In this document: piece after piece, positions 8,401 to 15,540 of the stretch
Numbering within the stretch: position 1 is the stretch's first letter
Layout: each line of letters begins with the position of its first letter
From: Paramacrobiotus metropolitanus
Taxonomy: Eukaryota; Tardigrada; Eutardigrada; Parachela; Macrobiotidae
Length of the DNA: 22,482 nt
Reading direction: 5' to 3'
Assembly: GCF_019649055.1 (NCBI RefSeq)
Contig: NW_026570657.1
Coordinates: 1 to 22,482, forward strand
Program-made: the position numbers and the translations under genes
The notes under the pieces: model-generated
Databases searched by the model: none
What the model was told of the DNA's origin: nothing
What the model saw: the letters and a program-made list of their open reading frames with translations, nothing else

Positions 8401-9513
8401 CCTGTGATCGATGTCACCCACCTGAGGAATCTGAAACCGATGGAGACGAAGACGATGAGAGATGAGGATACGGTTCAGGAAGACTCAGAAGACGATGATC
8501 CAGCGCCAGGATCGTCCAAAGACGAATCCAAATCGAAATCGTCTAAAGAGGAGTCGAAACCAAGCTCATCTAAAACTGACACAAAATCAAAGAAGTCGGA
8601 GAAATCAGACAAAGGGACTGATAAACCCGGAAAGACGGGAACGGAAAAGTCGAGAGGGAAATCTCAGAAAGATCAGAAACAAAAAGCGGGAAAAAGGAAG
8701 GACCATTCCCCATCTGATGATGAAGAGATCGGGAGCGAGGAATCGGAAGAGGATGATGAAGTCCTCGAAATCGATGAGAGCTTGAAATCGTCCACGACCA
8801 CACCGAAAAAGGGTGTTATACAATCAGCAACATCGCCAGAAGAAAAGAAACCGAAATCGATCGCAATAAAAAGAGCGATCAATATGGGACAGATTATGGC
8901 AGCGTCGACTCAAAAAGAACGTAGAGAAAAAGCACAGAAGGAAAAAGGGAAACGTGAAACATCTCGCGAGTCGACAGCTTCAGAGGCAAGTCGTCCAAGT
9001 ACATCGACAGTTGCTTCGAAGTCGAAACCCAGCATCCCGGTTCGCGCTACGAGGAGTATGACAACGGAGCCGAAGGTGGCCCCGAACAGTCTTGAAGCGA
9101 CCTTGGAAAAACAGAAACAGGCAGCCTTGGAGAAACAGAAGAAAAGTGCCAAGAAGAAGAGTACTAAGAAGAAGTCTAAACCCGCGGCAGTCCGACGTGT
9201 TGATGAAGTCGGATTGGCAAATTACACCAGAAGACAGGGGAATAGCGATTTGGAATATTCGGAACCAGAAGATGAGGAACCCTTTCCCGACTTCGAGGAA
9301 TTAGGGGATGATGACGACACTTTAACAGCGAATGATCTGATCGAGGCTACAAATTTCGCTATGGCTACATTTCGCACACGAGGGGATACCTCGGTGACAG
9401 TAAGGTTCCGAATACGTATTAAAGAATTGTTGAATAAACGAAAGCGACGTTTGACTCCATCAAAGTTGGATACGATAATCGATTTTGCCCTGAATTCGGG
9501 TCAATTGGTTTAG
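8401..9513 (+). CDS. ORF B segment 4: Lys/Ser/Glu-rich linker and first winged-helix-like module
   Basis: Same frame as the previous segment. The first 220 residues are extremely charged and disordered: Asp/Glu runs alternate with Lys/Ser runs (KSKSSKEESKPSSSK, SEESEEDDEVLEIDES, KKKSTKKKSKP), the style of nuclear and chromatin proteins with several possible nuclear localisation signals. From about 9320 the composition becomes that of a folded domain; the pattern of helices ending in DTIIDFALNSGQLV (about 9472-9510) resembles the recognition helix and first strand of a winged-helix fold. TAG 9511-9513 interrupts this module and the same frame goes on. Confidence 0.65.
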   Translation, partial: PVIDVTHLRNLKPMETKTMRDEDTVQEDSEDDDPAPGSSKDESKSKSSKEESKPSSSKTDTKSKKSEKSDKGTDKPGKTGTEKSRGKSQKDQKQKAGKRKDHSPSDDEEIGSEESEEDDEVLEIDESLKSSTTTPKKGVIQSATSPEEKKPKSIAIKRAINMGQIMAASTQKERREKAQKEKGKRETSRESTASEASRPSTSTVASKSKPSIPVRATRSMTTEPKVAPNSLEATLEKQKQAALEKQKKSAKKKSTKKKSKPAAVRRVDEVGLANYTRRQGNSDLEYSEPEDEEPFPDFEELGDDDDTLTANDLIEATNFAMATFRTRGDTSVTVRFRIRIKELLNKRKRRLTPSKLDTIIDFALNSGQLV

Positions 9514-10995
9514 AAACATCTTGATTGGCGTTGCAAATCGAAGTTAATCAGGACTAAAGGAATCGACAAAAAGCTATTCGAACCGCACGCCAATAAAAGA
9601 AGACAGATCGAAGTAGCCATTGCGGGCTTGAGAAGTCCGGTGGGATCTACTCGACACCGTATCAGCCAATACATGAATGCATTATGGCAGGACGGTATGG
9701 GTCGGATCGCGGAAATCGAATCGGGCAATGAGACGCCGTTGACGCAGATGCTCCAAGAGGGTAAACTTCTCACCACCAATGCTTACGAAGGATCCCCGAT
9801 CAGATATACCATGTTGGGATTTATACCGGAGGATATGCATGATTATTGCAACTTCTCGTCCAGCGAAGTTATGGAAAAACTTCCAATTCCTCAACGAAAC
9901 GATCCGGAAACTCCCATGCTGAATGTGCTCTTACAGAGGGGAGATCAGAAACGGGCTGCCAAAGAGAAGATTAAGGCAGATAAGTTGAAGGAATCATTAA
10001 CGCCGAAGGGTATAATGGAACTTGCTTATGGATCGGATGAGGAACATGACGCACCTCCGACATCTGGCGAGGTAGCTACGACGAGCCAACAGTCACATGG
10101 TGAGAAAACGAAGGCCGTAACTCCCATGGATAAGCTGACGGCACAAACCGAAGCGGAATTGGAAGAAATGCGCCGTCGTCGACAACAGGCATCGCTGTTG
10201 CCAACATCGAAGCAGGCAAAAACTAGTGGCGGCAAATCGAAAACTGATCCAACTTCCCAAGAAGTGGGAGTGGCAACCGAAGAAGCATCGAAAGATGATC
10301 AGACGGACTCAGCTCCCACCCAGAGAAGCGAACCGAAATCGACTAAGTCGTCTTCAAGTTCAATCACGAAACTCTCGATCGACGAAAAGGAATCAGCGTC
10401 GGAAGATCGCGACTACATGCTTGGGATTCCATTGGATAATCAGAACCACGCTTGGTGCGAACTGAAACGCATCTTGGCGAGAGAGCCATTCCAGACGATG
10501 ACTCAAAAAGATCTTAGAGCGACAATCTGCGCCAACCGAGTCTTGAAACTTTCTGGTGTGAGCTTTGACAGGATGACCAAGAGGGCCTACAAAGAAGGAA
10601 AGTTGGGCTTTTGTTACTCGGACTCTAACAGATGGTCATATTACCTGCCACAACCAACACTTCATCCACGACTGAAGATGGAACTGAAGTTTTGGAAAAT
10701 CGCCATTACCGACGCGGCAATGCCGAGACTTGGTGGATCGATGGGAGTTACATGGGACGATCTATCGAACTTCTTTGCCGTGAACTATGAGCTGGGAATC
10801 TATAACATCGAAAGAGATCGCGCTGTGATCAAACAAGCGGTGGAAAGTCTCCTCGACGATAACCTTCTTGAGATTAAGAACAAGCGTATCTTCTCAAAAC
10901 CCGAGGAGCTTCCAGAAGATACCCTGAGAAGGAGATCGTGGATTCAGCGAACATCCCGGCATCTCAGGAAGTTGTCTTGGAATCGCAACAGCTAG
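9514..10995 (+). CDS. ORF B segment 5: linker-histone-like winged helix and two further winged-helix-like modules
   Basis: Frame 1 is open from 9514; the listed start at 9628 is a non-ATG codon inside a domain. At 9595-9820 the protein has the linker-histone globular (H15) pattern: helix 1 with IxxAIxxL, then GSTRHRISQYM (compare GSSRxxIxKYI of the family), then LxxMLQEGKLLTTNAYEGSPIRYTML in place of LxxxVxxGxLxQxKGxGASGSFKL. After a Gln/Ser/Lys linker come two more modules: about 10,438-10,650, ending with KEGKLGFCYSDSNRWSYYL, and about 10,672-10,893, ending with AVESLLDDNLLEIKNKRIF. This suggests DNA or chromatin binding. The last 25 residues, after about 10,920, are probably out of frame. 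Family assignment is by eye. Confidence 0.65.
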   Translation, partial: KHLDWRCKSKLIRTKGIDKKLFEPHANKRRQIEVAIAGLRSPVGSTRHRISQYMNALWQDGMGRIAEIESGNETPLTQMLQEGKLLTTNAYEGSPIRYTMLGFIPEDMHDYCNFSSSEVMEKLPIPQRNDPETPMLNVLLQRGDQKRAAKEKIKADKLKESLTPKGIMELAYGSDEEHDAPPTSGEVATTSQQSHGEKTKAVTPMDKLTAQTEAELEEMRRRRQQASLLPTSKQAKTSGGKSKTDPTSQEVGVATEEASKDDQTDSAPTQRSEPKSTKSSSSSITKLSIDEKESASEDRDYMLGIPLDNQNHAWCELKRILAREPFQTMTQKDLRATICANRVLKLSGVSFDRMTKRAYKEGKLGFCYSDSNRWSYYLPQPTLHPRLKMELKFWKIAITDAAMPRLGGSMGVTWDDLSNFFAVNYELGIYNIERDRAVIKQAVESLLDDNLLEIKNKRIFSKPEELPEDTLRRRSWIQRTSRHLRKLSWNRNS

Positions 10996-11108
10996 CATCG
11001 GCCGAGCCCGTAGCCGGCGACGCTCAAATGAAACCAGCAGAAACTGGAGATGCGGTGTCAGCAACGACTGAGACAGTGGAGTCGGCTGACACATCAGCAA
11101 AAGAGTGA
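10926..11108 (+). pseudogene. C-terminal tail of ORF B in a shifted frame
   Basis: Frame 3 is open through this interval and ends at TGA 11,106-11,108. It encodes an acidic, Ala/Thr/Glu-rich disordered tail, much like the linkers elsewhere in ORF B, whereas the overlapping frame 1 reads as an Arg/Trp-rich string that stops at 10,995. The likely frame change is at about 10,915-10,926. There is no start codon of its own. Confidence 0.5.
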
Positions 11109-11120
11109 ACACGAGATGCG

Positions 11121-11153
11121 TGATATGCGGTCAGGAAGGTCCACCGCATATCA
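11121..11153 (+). repeat. Perfect 11-bp hairpin with GGAAGGTC loop
   Basis: TGATATGCGGT (11,121-11,131) and ACCGCATATCA (11,143-11,153) are exact reverse complements around the 11-nt loop CAGGAAGGTCC. Confidence 0.85.
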
Positions 11154-11312
11154 CAGAAGAAACAGCATCATATCAGTTTAACGAAAGCGAAAAGTTGAAA
11201 TAACCGAGATGAAAAACGTTGAAACAGATGGTTGAAATGACTTAGCGAATGTGCTAAACGAGACGGAGAGATGAGATAACCACATCAGTCAAATAGACGA
11301 ATGAGCTTAGAA

Positions 11313-11343
11313 CTGATAACATGGAAAGGTCACCATGTTACAG
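11313..11343 (+). repeat. Hairpin with AAAGGTCA loop
   Basis: TAACATGG (11,317-11,324) pairs exactly with CCATGTTA (11,333-11,340) around AAAGGTCA. A bulged A (11,316) separates a further CTG/CAG pairing. Confidence 0.8.
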
Positions 11344-11360
11344 TGTTAAAAATGTCGTCA

Positions 11361-11383
11361 TGAGCTAGGAAGGTCACAGCTCA
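11361..11383 (+). repeat. Hairpin with GGAAGGTC loop
   Basis: TGAGCT (11,361-11,366) pairs with AGCTCA (11,378-11,383) around AGGAAGGTCAC. It is the third stem-loop in this spacer with the same loop core and a different stem. Confidence 0.75.
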
Positions 11384-11453
11384 GTACGGAAATAGCCTAA
11401 CTTAGGCGTAAAGGATGATAAGAATGATCGGGAGATGGTTACGAGATGATATT

Positions 11454-11475
11454 TTGACATGTCTTACCATTGCAG
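11454..11475 (+). promoter_or_regulatory. Candidate 3' splice acceptor at ORF C
   Basis: TTGAC (11,454-11,458) fits a branch-point YTNAY and is followed by GTCTTACCATTGCAG with AG at 11,474-11,475. The ATG at 11,459 lies inside this acceptor, so an mRNA spliced here would lose it and would need a start from an upstream exon. This is a sequence-only inference. Confidence 0.4.
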
Positions 11476-13753
11476 ATTAAAAACGAAGTTGGCGGAAAAG
11501 GGTCCGACCAAGTCGAACACTCAAGCGGCGGCACCGGCGGTGAGAAGTCAAGCAGCACCAGCAGCGGCCGCGAGTAATCAAGCCCGATCTACAACCGAAA
11601 AAAACCAAGCAGCACCGACATCCACGCGAAGTCAGGTGGTGCCGTCCACAAGTCAGGTGACACCTGTGCCTCAAGGCAGTCAAACGGCAGCTGCGAAGAG
11701 TCAGCCGGCACTCCCGCGATCTCAACTTGCGACCGCACCTACCGCGATCCAGCCAAAACCGTGGATTGATCCGTTTACGGGCTATAACTCTAAATGTCCG
11801 GACTGTATCAGAAACAATAAGGTTGAAAAAGGAGATTATCCTTGCTGGTTCTGCATCTTCAAAGAACCGAATCGAACTCTGGTGGCATATACTGAAGCTA
11901 TTCGCGGGAATAAAGATGTTTTCCGAGCCATAACATCAGCAGAGGCATGGAAGACAGTTCCACCACGAGAAAAGATGCTGATCGAAGATCGATATCGACA
12001 AGCGATCAAGAATGGCGAGATCGGCTGGGACGCTACGTACGAACCTCCACAAGATGACTTATGCGATGCTTTCCGCAAAAAGTTTGAGGCGGATCAAGCA
12101 AAGATGATGGAGGAGAAACGACAGAAGGATCTGGAAGACAGTAGAAAACGTGCCGAACACCGGGCAACCCAGGATTACCGAGAAAGGTCGGTGCAGGGCA
12201 AAGTTCCTATTCCTGTGGCTCAACTGAACGCGGATGAAGCGGAGGCTAGGGTGAAGGCCACCATCCTCCAGATCGATGAACTGATTAAGGAACCGTCGAA
12301 AATTCGCGCAAGTTTATTTGAAGTCCTTGTACGTGAGAAGACGAGATTGGAGAGAGGTGAAGCACCTAAACCTGATGCCAAAATGTTGATTGAAAAGATG
12401 ACCGAAGAAGCTCGAAAGACACACGAGATGGAACGGGACGTGATGAAAGCGTTTCAAAGTTTTCGGCGCGATGAAGGTTTCCAAAGACCTCGATCACCAG
12501 TGAGAAGGGAACATCAGAGATCACGAGAGTATTCACATGAACGAAATTACGACTCTCGAAAGGAAAGGTCAAGGGAACGCTCCCGCGAACGCACCCGTGA
12601 CTATCATAACGAAAGAGATGATAGATCACGTTCGCGTGATTACGATTACCGTGGCGGCAGATCATGGGTGCGCCATGGAGATCAAGTAATTGAGACCAGC
12701 GCACATCGTCGCCATGTACCAGCTGACCGACGACGAGATGAACCGCGTCAAGAAGAAATGCGTCGAGATGAACCTCGCCAACAGATACCGATGGGAGTTG
12801 GTTTCTGTCATCCGAAAGTGAGAGGGTTCACACCGGAACGACGAGAAGGAACCTTAGCGGGACCTGCCCGAAGTCGCAGTCCATACGACAAGGGATGGCA
12901 GGATGATATGAATTATTTCGCAAGTTTCCCGATTAATCATAAACGAAATTCGAGTGGAGAACGCGACGATACTCCGCCGAAACAGCCTAAGGTGAAATCA
13001 GTGGTTCACATGGTCGAACCATTGGTCGTAACGATGGATGAAGATGAGCCAATGGAACTGTCATCTGAAAGCATCATCCATAAACGGAACGTTGTATTAG
13101 ATCGCGATCTTGAACCATCGACATCAGTCAGTGCGGCGCGACGTGAGCAGGAAGGCCCTCACGAATCGCAGAATCGCCGTCAAGAACCGCAGAACCGACA
13201 TCAACCGGAACGTCAACAGGAACGCCCTGAACGACGACGCGAAGATGGTCACCGAAGAGATCATTCGCGTTTTGACAATTCACGACGCAGGTTGATCAGC
13301 AAAATGTATGACATGGATGATATCGAAACCCAAAGAGCGGAAATCTGTCGCTACTTTGGACTGGAAATTGAATCGGAGCAGTCAGTGACGATACATGCGC
13401 AGCTCCACAATCTACGCGAGTTTCTACGGGACTCAAATTATGAAACGGATCTCAGAGAGAGCAACCTCGGTCGCCTGGAGATCACCACCGAATCTGCGAT
13501 GGTGTGTTATACACCAATCCGACAATGTGGCTTACCGAGTCTCCTCGACTTGAGCTTATGGGAAGCCTCATTGGATACAATCGACAATACGGGACTCACA
13601 CAGTTTCGCTACCAAGAAATTAAGGAGCGAAGTCTATATGTGGCACAATTTGTGCTACGCAACGTGAATCCGGCATTCAAAGTACTTGCGGCACGAGCAG
13701 CCATTGGACTGACGGTTGACCCTACCGACTACAAATCGCGAGTTTTCGGTTAG
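11459..13753 (+). CDS. ORF C segment 1: zinc-ribbon-like, helical and RS-rich protein
   Basis: Unrecognised 764-residue segment; ATG 11,459 is the first ATG, but splicing may set the real start. Residues 1-100 are an Ala/Gln/Pro/Ser-rich repeat with RSQ(A/V)(A/V)P-like units. Cys113, Cys116, Cys129 and Cys132 form CX2C-X12-CX2C, a zinc-ribbon-like motif. Residues about 140-340 are charged and helical. Residues about 340-400 (12,478-12,660) are Arg/Ser/Asp/Glu-rich with RSRER repeats, resembling RS domains of splicing and RNA-binding proteins. A second Arg/Gln/Glu-rich stretch precedes a folded helical C-terminus from about 13,290. No signal peptide or membrane span is seen. TAG 13,751-13,753 interrupts the folded region, and the same frame continues. 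Confidence 0.7.
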   Translation: MSYHCRLKTKLAEKGPTKSNTQAAAPAVRSQAAPAAAASNQARSTTEKNQAAPTSTRSQVVPSTSQVTPVPQGSQTAAAKSQPALPRSQLATAPTAIQPKPWIDPFTGYNSKCPDCIRNNKVEKGDYPCWFCIFKEPNRTLVAYTEAIRGNKDVFRAITSAEAWKTVPPREKMLIEDRYRQAIKNGEIGWDATYEPPQDDLCDAFRKKFEADQAKMMEEKRQKDLEDSRKRAEHRATQDYRERSVQGKVPIPVAQLNADEAEARVKATILQIDELIKEPSKIRASLFEVLVREKTRLERGEAPKPDAKMLIEKMTEEARKTHEMERDVMKAFQSFRRDEGFQRPRSPVRREHQRSREYSHERNYDSRKERSRERSRERTRDYHNERDDRSRSRDYDYRGGRSWVRHGDQVIETSAHRRHVPADRRRDEPRQEEMRRDEPRQQIPMGVGFCHPKVRGFTPERREGTLAGPARSRSPYDKGWQDDMNYFASFPINHKRNSSGERDDTPPKQPKVKSVVHMVEPLVVTMDEDEPMELSSESIIHKRNVVLDRDLEPSTSVSAARREQEGPHESQNRRQEPQNRHQPERQQERPERRREDGHRRDHSRFDNSRRRLISKMYDMDDIETQRAEICRYFGLEIESEQSVTIHAQLHNLREFLRDSNYETDLRESNLGRLEITTESAMVCYTPIRQCGLPSLLDLSLWEASLDTIDNTGLTQFRYQEIKERSLYVAQFVLRNVNPAFKVLAARAAIGLTVDPTDYKSRVFG

Positions 13754-14440
13754 AAGGTCTTTGCTGCGAGATTGGGCCATTTTCCGACACAGAATCAGCT
13801 GTTTTCGGACTTTACGAAGGGGAAAGTTCCGTCTGTGTATCGGGAAAAAGTTGCTAAACTAGGAATGCCGTCGAGACATCAGGAGATCGCACGTAAAGCG
13901 AAAGATGGATTGGCGATCTGCAAAAAGCGATTTGACGATTGTAATCTCCATGAAATACATGAAGCACAGTACCAGGAAAGAATCAATCGAATCCAAGATA
14001 CTATGGACACGCCGTATATCGAGCCGCAAGATAGAGTCCATGAGTACATCGAAGATCACCTGGTATGGAAGGGATCGAAACAGCCGACAACTTCCAAAGT
14101 TCCGAATACACCGGGCAGACGAGCTGCTCGAAACCAGAATATCCGGAACCAGTATGAGGACGCCAGACAACGGTTGGCAGAAGATCCTCAAGATCGAGAC
14201 TTGCAACGCGAAGAGAACGACGCACGACACCGTTTGGACGCGATCAAACGTTCGCGACAAGGAAAAGGTCGTGGTCCACGACACATCGTCTTACGTGTTC
14301 AAGCGGATGAGGACGCACCGGCTGGATCAGCTGCACCAGTTGATCGGACTTCTGACAGAAATCAGCCGGGCCCAACTCGGAAACGTCCGCCGCGAGACAA
14401 GGACGATGGAGATGGGACGAACGAGATGATGGATCAGTAA
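13754..14440 (+). CDS. ORF C segment 2: helical C-terminus with basic tail
   Basis: Same frame as the previous segment, open directly after its TAG; no ATG is needed. The first 90 residues complete the helical region (FPTQNQLFSDFTKGKVPSVY and on), then come Arg/Glu/Asp-rich helices (RQRLAEDPQDRDLQREEND) and an Arg/Pro/Asp-rich disordered tail. It stops at TAA 14,438-14,440, 17 bases before the LTR, as the last gene of an LTR element usually does. Function unknown; the basic, helical make-up would suit nucleic-acid binding or assembly. The overlapping antisense frame of similar length is a shadow. Confidence 0.65.
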   Translation, partial: KVFAARLGHFPTQNQLFSDFTKGKVPSVYREKVAKLGMPSRHQEIARKAKDGLAICKKRFDDCNLHEIHEAQYQERINRIQDTMDTPYIEPQDRVHEYIEDHLVWKGSKQPTTSKVPNTPGRRAARNQNIRNQYEDARQRLAEDPQDRDLQREENDARHRLDAIKRSRQGKGRGPRHIVLRVQADEDAPAGSAAPVDRTSDRNQPGPTRKRPPRDKDDGDGTNEMMDQ

Positions 14441-14450
14441 AGCTGATTAA

Positions 14451-14457
14451 TGGGAGT
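14451..14457 (+). other. Candidate polypurine tract
   Basis: TGGGAGT lies immediately before the proposed LTR start TGTTACGG. In LTR elements a purine run in this place primes plus-strand DNA synthesis. This one is short (GGGAG), so it is a weak match. Confidence 0.4.
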
Positions 14458-14571
14458 TGTTACGGCTTATGTCGGCATCCCTATATATCGACTCATCTTA
14501 GGTAAAGAGTAGCTACGGTACATTGGGCCGGCTCTCTAAATAAGGCAGAAGAGATGGATTGTGCGACACAA

Positions 14572-14752
14572 TTAACTTTACCAGGGAGGCAAGCTGAGAT
14601 GAGCTTGAAAGCCGATGAAAAATGGCTAAGTTCCTCCATGACCTATGCTGAATTAACCTTACCAGATGATGTCGCACATCCATGATCAGAAAGATGATCT
14701 TACTAGGGAGGAAGCGAACTTCGCTTGTCTACATGATGTCCCTCCATGACTT
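14572..14752 (+). repeat. Three diverged hairpin units inside the LTR
   Basis: Units A (14,578-14,642), B (14,659-14,687) and C (14,700-14,750) share flanks TTAC(C/T)AG ... (T)CCATGA(C/T); A and B also share AATTAAC(T/C)TTACCAG. The cores differ but each can fold. In A, GGAGG/CCTCC closes over CAAGCT/AGCTTG and AGCC/GGCT stems. In B, GATGT/ACATC encloses CGC. In C, GGGAGG/CCCTCC closes over AAGCG/CGCTT. Confidence 0.7.
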
Positions 14753-14782
14753 AACCGGATCTCATTATAAAGTCGTGCAATT

Positions 14783-14859
14783 GATACGCATCTATTCCAA
14801 AGCTGAAGCAGTATTCCTAAGACGTACATTCGATACGCACCTTATTCCTACAAAGCTGA
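14783..14859 (+). repeat. Direct repeat with 49-bp period in the LTR
   Basis: GATACGCATCTATTCC-AAAGCTGA (14,783-14,806) recurs as GATACGCACCTTATTCC-TACAAAGCTGA (14,832-14,859), differing by small insertions and one substitution. Confidence 0.7.
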
Positions 14860-15115
14860 TGTGATGAAAGTCGCACGAAGATGCGCAAGAGATGCTCAAG
14901 CGGAGCGACGTTGCTCAAGATGGAGCGGGATGGGCCAAAGAGATGTGGAAAACGGTGGACAGGACCAGTGACCTACGCGAGTCAATGGAGGATCCTAGTC
15001 TACATGTTTCATTTAACTGCTTCTGTTGATCTGTTATAACTGCTGATCTGTTTATATGGAATAGTATTTTTATACAGATCTCTTTATTTCACATTGTGCA
15101 TTTGGAATCATGTGA

Positions 15116-15121
15116 TATAAG
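15116..15121 (+). promoter_or_regulatory. TATA-like box in the LTR
   Basis: TATAAG in the context GTGATATAAGAAGG, about 350 bases before the AATAAA, a plausible U3 core promoter. A run of nine T follows at about 15,142-15,151. Confidence 0.35.
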
Positions 15122-15471
15122 AAGGAATAAGAGAATTTGATGTTTTTTTTTACGAGAGCGCGCACAGACCACCTTCGGAGCGGAATGGAATGGATCAAGC
15201 TTCGACGGAGCTCAGCCTCCCACCCAGAGGCATGTGAGGCGATGGCTCCCTTGCGTCCACCTGCGTGACGCTACTGGCGCTACGGGAGTGCTTCGTTGCA
15301 CTACTCCGTGGGGAATTGCCGTCTGTGACGCAGCGCTTCTCTGATTGGTCGGCTACTGCCGTTCATTATGTCCACTGCTGCGCAGTGCTTTAGAGTTGTC
15401 GAGAGCAGGTGGAATTTGGCTCTCTGAGTTGACTGAACGTCAGTGTGTTGGTTTTCACGATAGAGAACGTT

Positions 15472-15477
15472 AATAAA
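15472..15477 (+). terminator. Polyadenylation signal of the LTR
   Basis: AATAAA within GTTAATAAAGTG, followed 25-40 bases on by GTGCGTTGTG, a typical GT-rich downstream element. It would mark the R/U5 end of the element RNA. Confidence 0.6.
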
Positions 15478-15540
15478 GTGTACTACGTAGACTGGATATC
15501 GTGCGTTGTGCATTTCTTCCTTTAAACGTCACGTATTACA

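Larger units (their letters stand above)
11109..11458 (+). other. Hairpin-rich spacer between ORF B and ORF C
   Basis: 350 bases with stops in all frames and no gene. Within it at least five perfect or near-perfect stem-loops are seen: 11,121-11,153; 11,242-11,257 (TTAGC/GCTAA); 11,313-11,343; 11,361-11,383; and 11,395-11,407 (GCCTAA c TTAGGC). Three of them share a GGAAGGTC-like loop. It may be an intron or leader for ORF C, or an RNA packaging or translation signal. Confidence 0.6.
1..15540 (+). mobile_element. Large Ty3/Gypsy-type LTR retrotransposon, left end outside window, decayed
   Basis: The domain order RT - RNase H - integrase followed by a 3' LTR is that of Ty3/Gypsy (Metaviridae) elements. 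The visible part is already 15.5 kb, well above the usual 5-12 kb, because about 9 kb of further coding sequence (ORF B, ORF C) sits between integrase and the LTR. All coding lies on the plus strand with one style of codon use, and the last stop (14,440) is only 17 bases from the proposed LTR start, so the extra frames appear to belong to the element. Five in-frame stops (2169, 7722, 8398, 9511, 13,751) and about eight frame changes show that this copy is inactive, unless some are assembly errors. Gag, primer-binding site and 5' LTR are not in the window. Confidence 0.85.
14458..15540 (+). repeat. 3' long terminal repeat, about 1.08 kb
   Basis: It begins TGTTACGG and ends CGTATTACA, a TG...CA structure with an imperfect inverted terminal match (TGTTACG against the reverse complement of the end), typical of Ty3/Gypsy LTRs. 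It lies directly after the last coding stop and a purine tract. Inside, a TATA-like TATAAG (15,116-15,121), an inverted CCAAT box (ATTGG 15,344-15,348) and AATAAA (15,472-15,477) with a GT-rich stretch downstream (about 15,500-15,515) are in the right order for U3-R-U5. The first 600 bases have repeated hairpin units. The other LTR is outside the window, so the ends cannot be confirmed by comparison. Confidence 0.65.

Noticed and set aside
13859-14284. Antisense open frame of 141 codons
   Set aside because: It lies opposite ORF C with no protein-like features of its own.
5553-14440. ORF B or ORF C as an envelope glycoprotein
   Set aside because: No signal peptide, transmembrane segment, glycosylation-rich ectodomain or fusion-like hydrophobic stretch was found. 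The proteins are charged and disordered with nucleic-acid-binding character.
15036-15540. Alternative shorter LTR beginning at TGTTATAAC
   Set aside because: The sequence before it is T-rich rather than purine-rich, and a better TGTTACG start directly follows the last stop codon and a purine tract.
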